Shown here piece after piece: positions 6,465 through 7,524 of a stretch of 7,524 nucleotides of DNA. The notes under the pieces were generated by a model. The model ran no database searches, was not told the origin of the DNA, and worked only from the letters and a program-made list of their open reading frames with translations. This DNA is from Spirochaeta sp. GTDB taxonomy: Bacteria > Spirochaetota > Spirochaetia > Sphaerochaetales > Sphaerochaetaceae. The translations under genes and the position numbers were made by a program. Positions within the stretch are counted from its first letter, which is position 1. Every line of letters starts with the position of its first letter. The stretch covers positions 1 through 7,524 of the forward strand of contig JAIMZO010000072.1 of NCBI GenBank assembly GCA_020054965.1, read 5' to 3'.

Positions 6465-7132
6465 GCTTCATTTGCCTTTTCAAACTTCCTGATTGCATCA
6501 TTGGTACCACCTACAACCAAGATATCTTCCTCTTCCAATACAAAATTCGGAAGGATCTCGCTGATGGCTCTCTTCTGGCGGATGATCACAATAATATTCA
6601 AATGGAAACGCTTACGAAGGTTGATATCTTCAACGCTCTGGTTGGCAAATGCTCTGGTTAGCGAGATATTGGCAATGGAGAAATCGTCACAGAGCTCAAG
6701 GAAGTCCAGTGTTTTAGTTGAGACCAATGAACGGGCTAGGCGTTCACCCATCTCAACCTCAGGAAAGACAGCCTCAGCCCCAATACGCTCAAGCACCTTG
6801 CCATGGTTCATGCTTGTTGCCTTGGCAATGACCCGGGGGATACCCAACTCGATCAAGCTCATCGTTACCAGGATATTTGATTCAATATCCTTGCCTATGC
6901 AGACAATTGCAGTTCGGCAGTGGGAAATTCCAGACTCATGCAACACTTCTTCAGTGACGGCTTTCACTGGATAGATATTTTCCAACTGATCCTTGACTGC
7001 GTTCAGCTTCTCTTCCTCAATTTCCAGGACAATAACCTGTTTTCCTGCCTTGGTAAGCTCCAGGGCCAAGGAAAGGCCGAACCTTCCCAGTCCAATAATC
7101 CCATAGGCCTCGGAATCATACTCTTTCTTCAT
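6461..7132 (-). CDS. ktrA: KtrA/TrkA-type potassium uptake regulatory subunit (RCK protein)
   Basis: The 223-residue cytoplasmic protein has one RCK unit. The N-terminal Rossmann domain (about 8-135) has the nucleotide-binding loop GLGRFG (14-19) and an acidic residue (E37) at the end of the second strand. The C-terminal RCK_C domain (about 140-220) ends in EEDILVVGGTNDAIRKFE. A single RCK unit of about 220 residues is the KtrA form, as opposed to the doubled TrkA of about 450. In the family it forms an octameric ring that gates KtrB in response to ATP/ADP or NAD(H). It starts 13 bases after the ktrB stop; AGGAG upstream of the ATG directly follows the first bases of the ktrB stop codon TAG, a sign of one operon. 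Its own TAG overlaps the carbonic anhydrase stop on the other strand. Confidence 0.93.
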   Translation of the reverse strand: MKKEYDSEAYGIIGLGRFGLSLALELTKAGKQVIVLEIEEEKLNAVKDQLENIYPVKAVTEEVLHESGISHCRTAIVCIGKDIESNILVTMSLIELGIPRVIAKATSMNHGKVLERIGAEAVFPEVEMGERLARSLVSTKTLDFLELCDDFSIANISLTRAFANQSVEDINLRKRFHLNIIVIIRQKRAISEILPNFVLEEEDILVVGGTNDAIRKFEKANEA

Positions 7133-7145
7133 GGCAAATCATCTC

Positions 7146-7524
7146 CTATCCAATAAACACCTGCTCTTCAACATAACCCAGTTGTGAGGTCCTCCTCGCA
7201 AAACTGGTGGCTATGGTGATAGGGCCGACTCTTCCGGCAAACATTACTACCACCAATACGAGCTTCGAAAGTGTAGCTATTTCGGTGGTGATTCCCATTG
7301 AGAGGCCAACGGTGGCAAAAGCAGAGACCACTTCAAACAGTACCTCAAGAAAGGTGAACTGTGAACCTTCAATGAGCAACAACAGAAAACTTCCACCACC
7401 TATGAGCAGAATGGAGAGCAAGAGGACCTGGAAAGCCTTGAGAATACTCTCACCTCCAATCTTACGCTTAAAGGCAGCTGTCTGGCTACCGAACATCAAG
7501 GAGCCGAGGCTAAGAAACAAGGTG
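7146..7524 (-). CDS. ktrB: KtrB/TrkH-type potassium uptake channel subunit, 5'-partial
   Basis: Only the C-terminal 125 residues are visible; the gene runs off the right edge and the family is usually about 450 residues. Two features are diagnostic. The fourth selectivity-filter repeat is FEVVSAFATVGLSMGIT (about 63-79 of the visible part; filter glycine G73), and the last membrane hairpin carries MFAGRVGPITIA (about 94-105). A strongly hydrophobic helix precedes the filter (about 31-51). The product is the ion-conducting dimer of a KtrAB potassium (often Na+-coupled) uptake system in the inner membrane, with KtrA encoded directly downstream. The short C-terminal tail (LGYVEEQVFIG) is typical of KtrB. 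No internal start was chosen because the frame continues to the edge. Confidence 0.93.
   Translation of the reverse strand, partial: TLFLSLGSLMFGSQTAAFKRKIGGESILKAFQVLLLSILLIGGGSFLLLLIEGSQFTFLEVLFEVVSAFATVGLSMGITTEIATLSKLVLVVVMFAGRVGPITIATSFARRTSQLGYVEEQVFIG

Noticed and set aside
6444..6480. Possible terminator: GGCAA (6444-6448) and TTGCC (6472-6476) followed by four T
   Set aside because: The stem is only five pairs with a 23-base loop and a short T run, too weak to call as an intrinsic terminator.
7518..7520. TTG as a start codon for the KtrB segment
   Set aside because: The family is far longer and the frame continues to the window edge, so this is an internal leucine codon of a truncated gene.

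Overview
The window looks like a compact, gene-dense stretch of a diderm bacterial chromosome with mid-range GC. The protein flavour (a LolA-like/β-barrel pair, a 7TM-LuxR regulator, and a ZnuA with an Ala-Gly-Gly-Asn mature start) suggests a spirochaete, possibly Sphaerochaeta-like. That assignment is an inference from impressions of protein style, not a search. Eight genes and a partial ninth fill almost the whole window. The only non-coding stretch above 100 bases is the divergent promoter region at 5816-5942. No RNA gene, CRISPR array, transposon or integration signature was seen.

Left block, plus strand (1-2912): a LolA-fold outer-membrane-lipoprotein-sorting-type protein that lacks only its 5' end, then an outer-membrane β-barrel protein resembling DUF1302 whose ATG overlaps the previous stop. 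After 39 bases comes a membrane-embedded LuxR-type regulator with seven predicted helices. The first two resemble the periplasmic and outer-membrane parts of an RND/MMPL-linked envelope lipid-export cassette; the pump would lie upstream, outside the window.

Middle block, minus strand (5815 down to 2913): a complete zinc-uptake operon in the order znuA (periplasmic zinc binder), znuC (ATPase), znuB (permease), zur (zinc-sensing Fur-family repressor). Every junction overlaps, by 4, 4 and 8 bases. A near-perfect 21-base inverted repeat at 5859-5879, just upstream of znuA, is the likely Zur operator, so the repressor would control its own operon.

Right block: a γ-class carbonic anhydrase-like hexapeptide protein (5943-6464, plus strand) is transcribed divergently from znuA and shares the operator-containing region. 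It converges on a potassium-uptake pair on the minus strand, ktrB (C-terminal part only, at the window's right edge) followed by ktrA.

Both convergent junctions have no intergenic space. The luxR and zur stop codons abut to form the palindrome TGATCA, and the carbonic anhydrase and ktrA stops share the palindrome CTAG. No strong intrinsic terminator was seen at either one. The genes are mostly recognisable families. The less ordinary points are the lipid-transport-like pair with its membrane-bound regulator, the shared zinc operator/carbonic anhydrase region, and the terminator-free convergent junctions.
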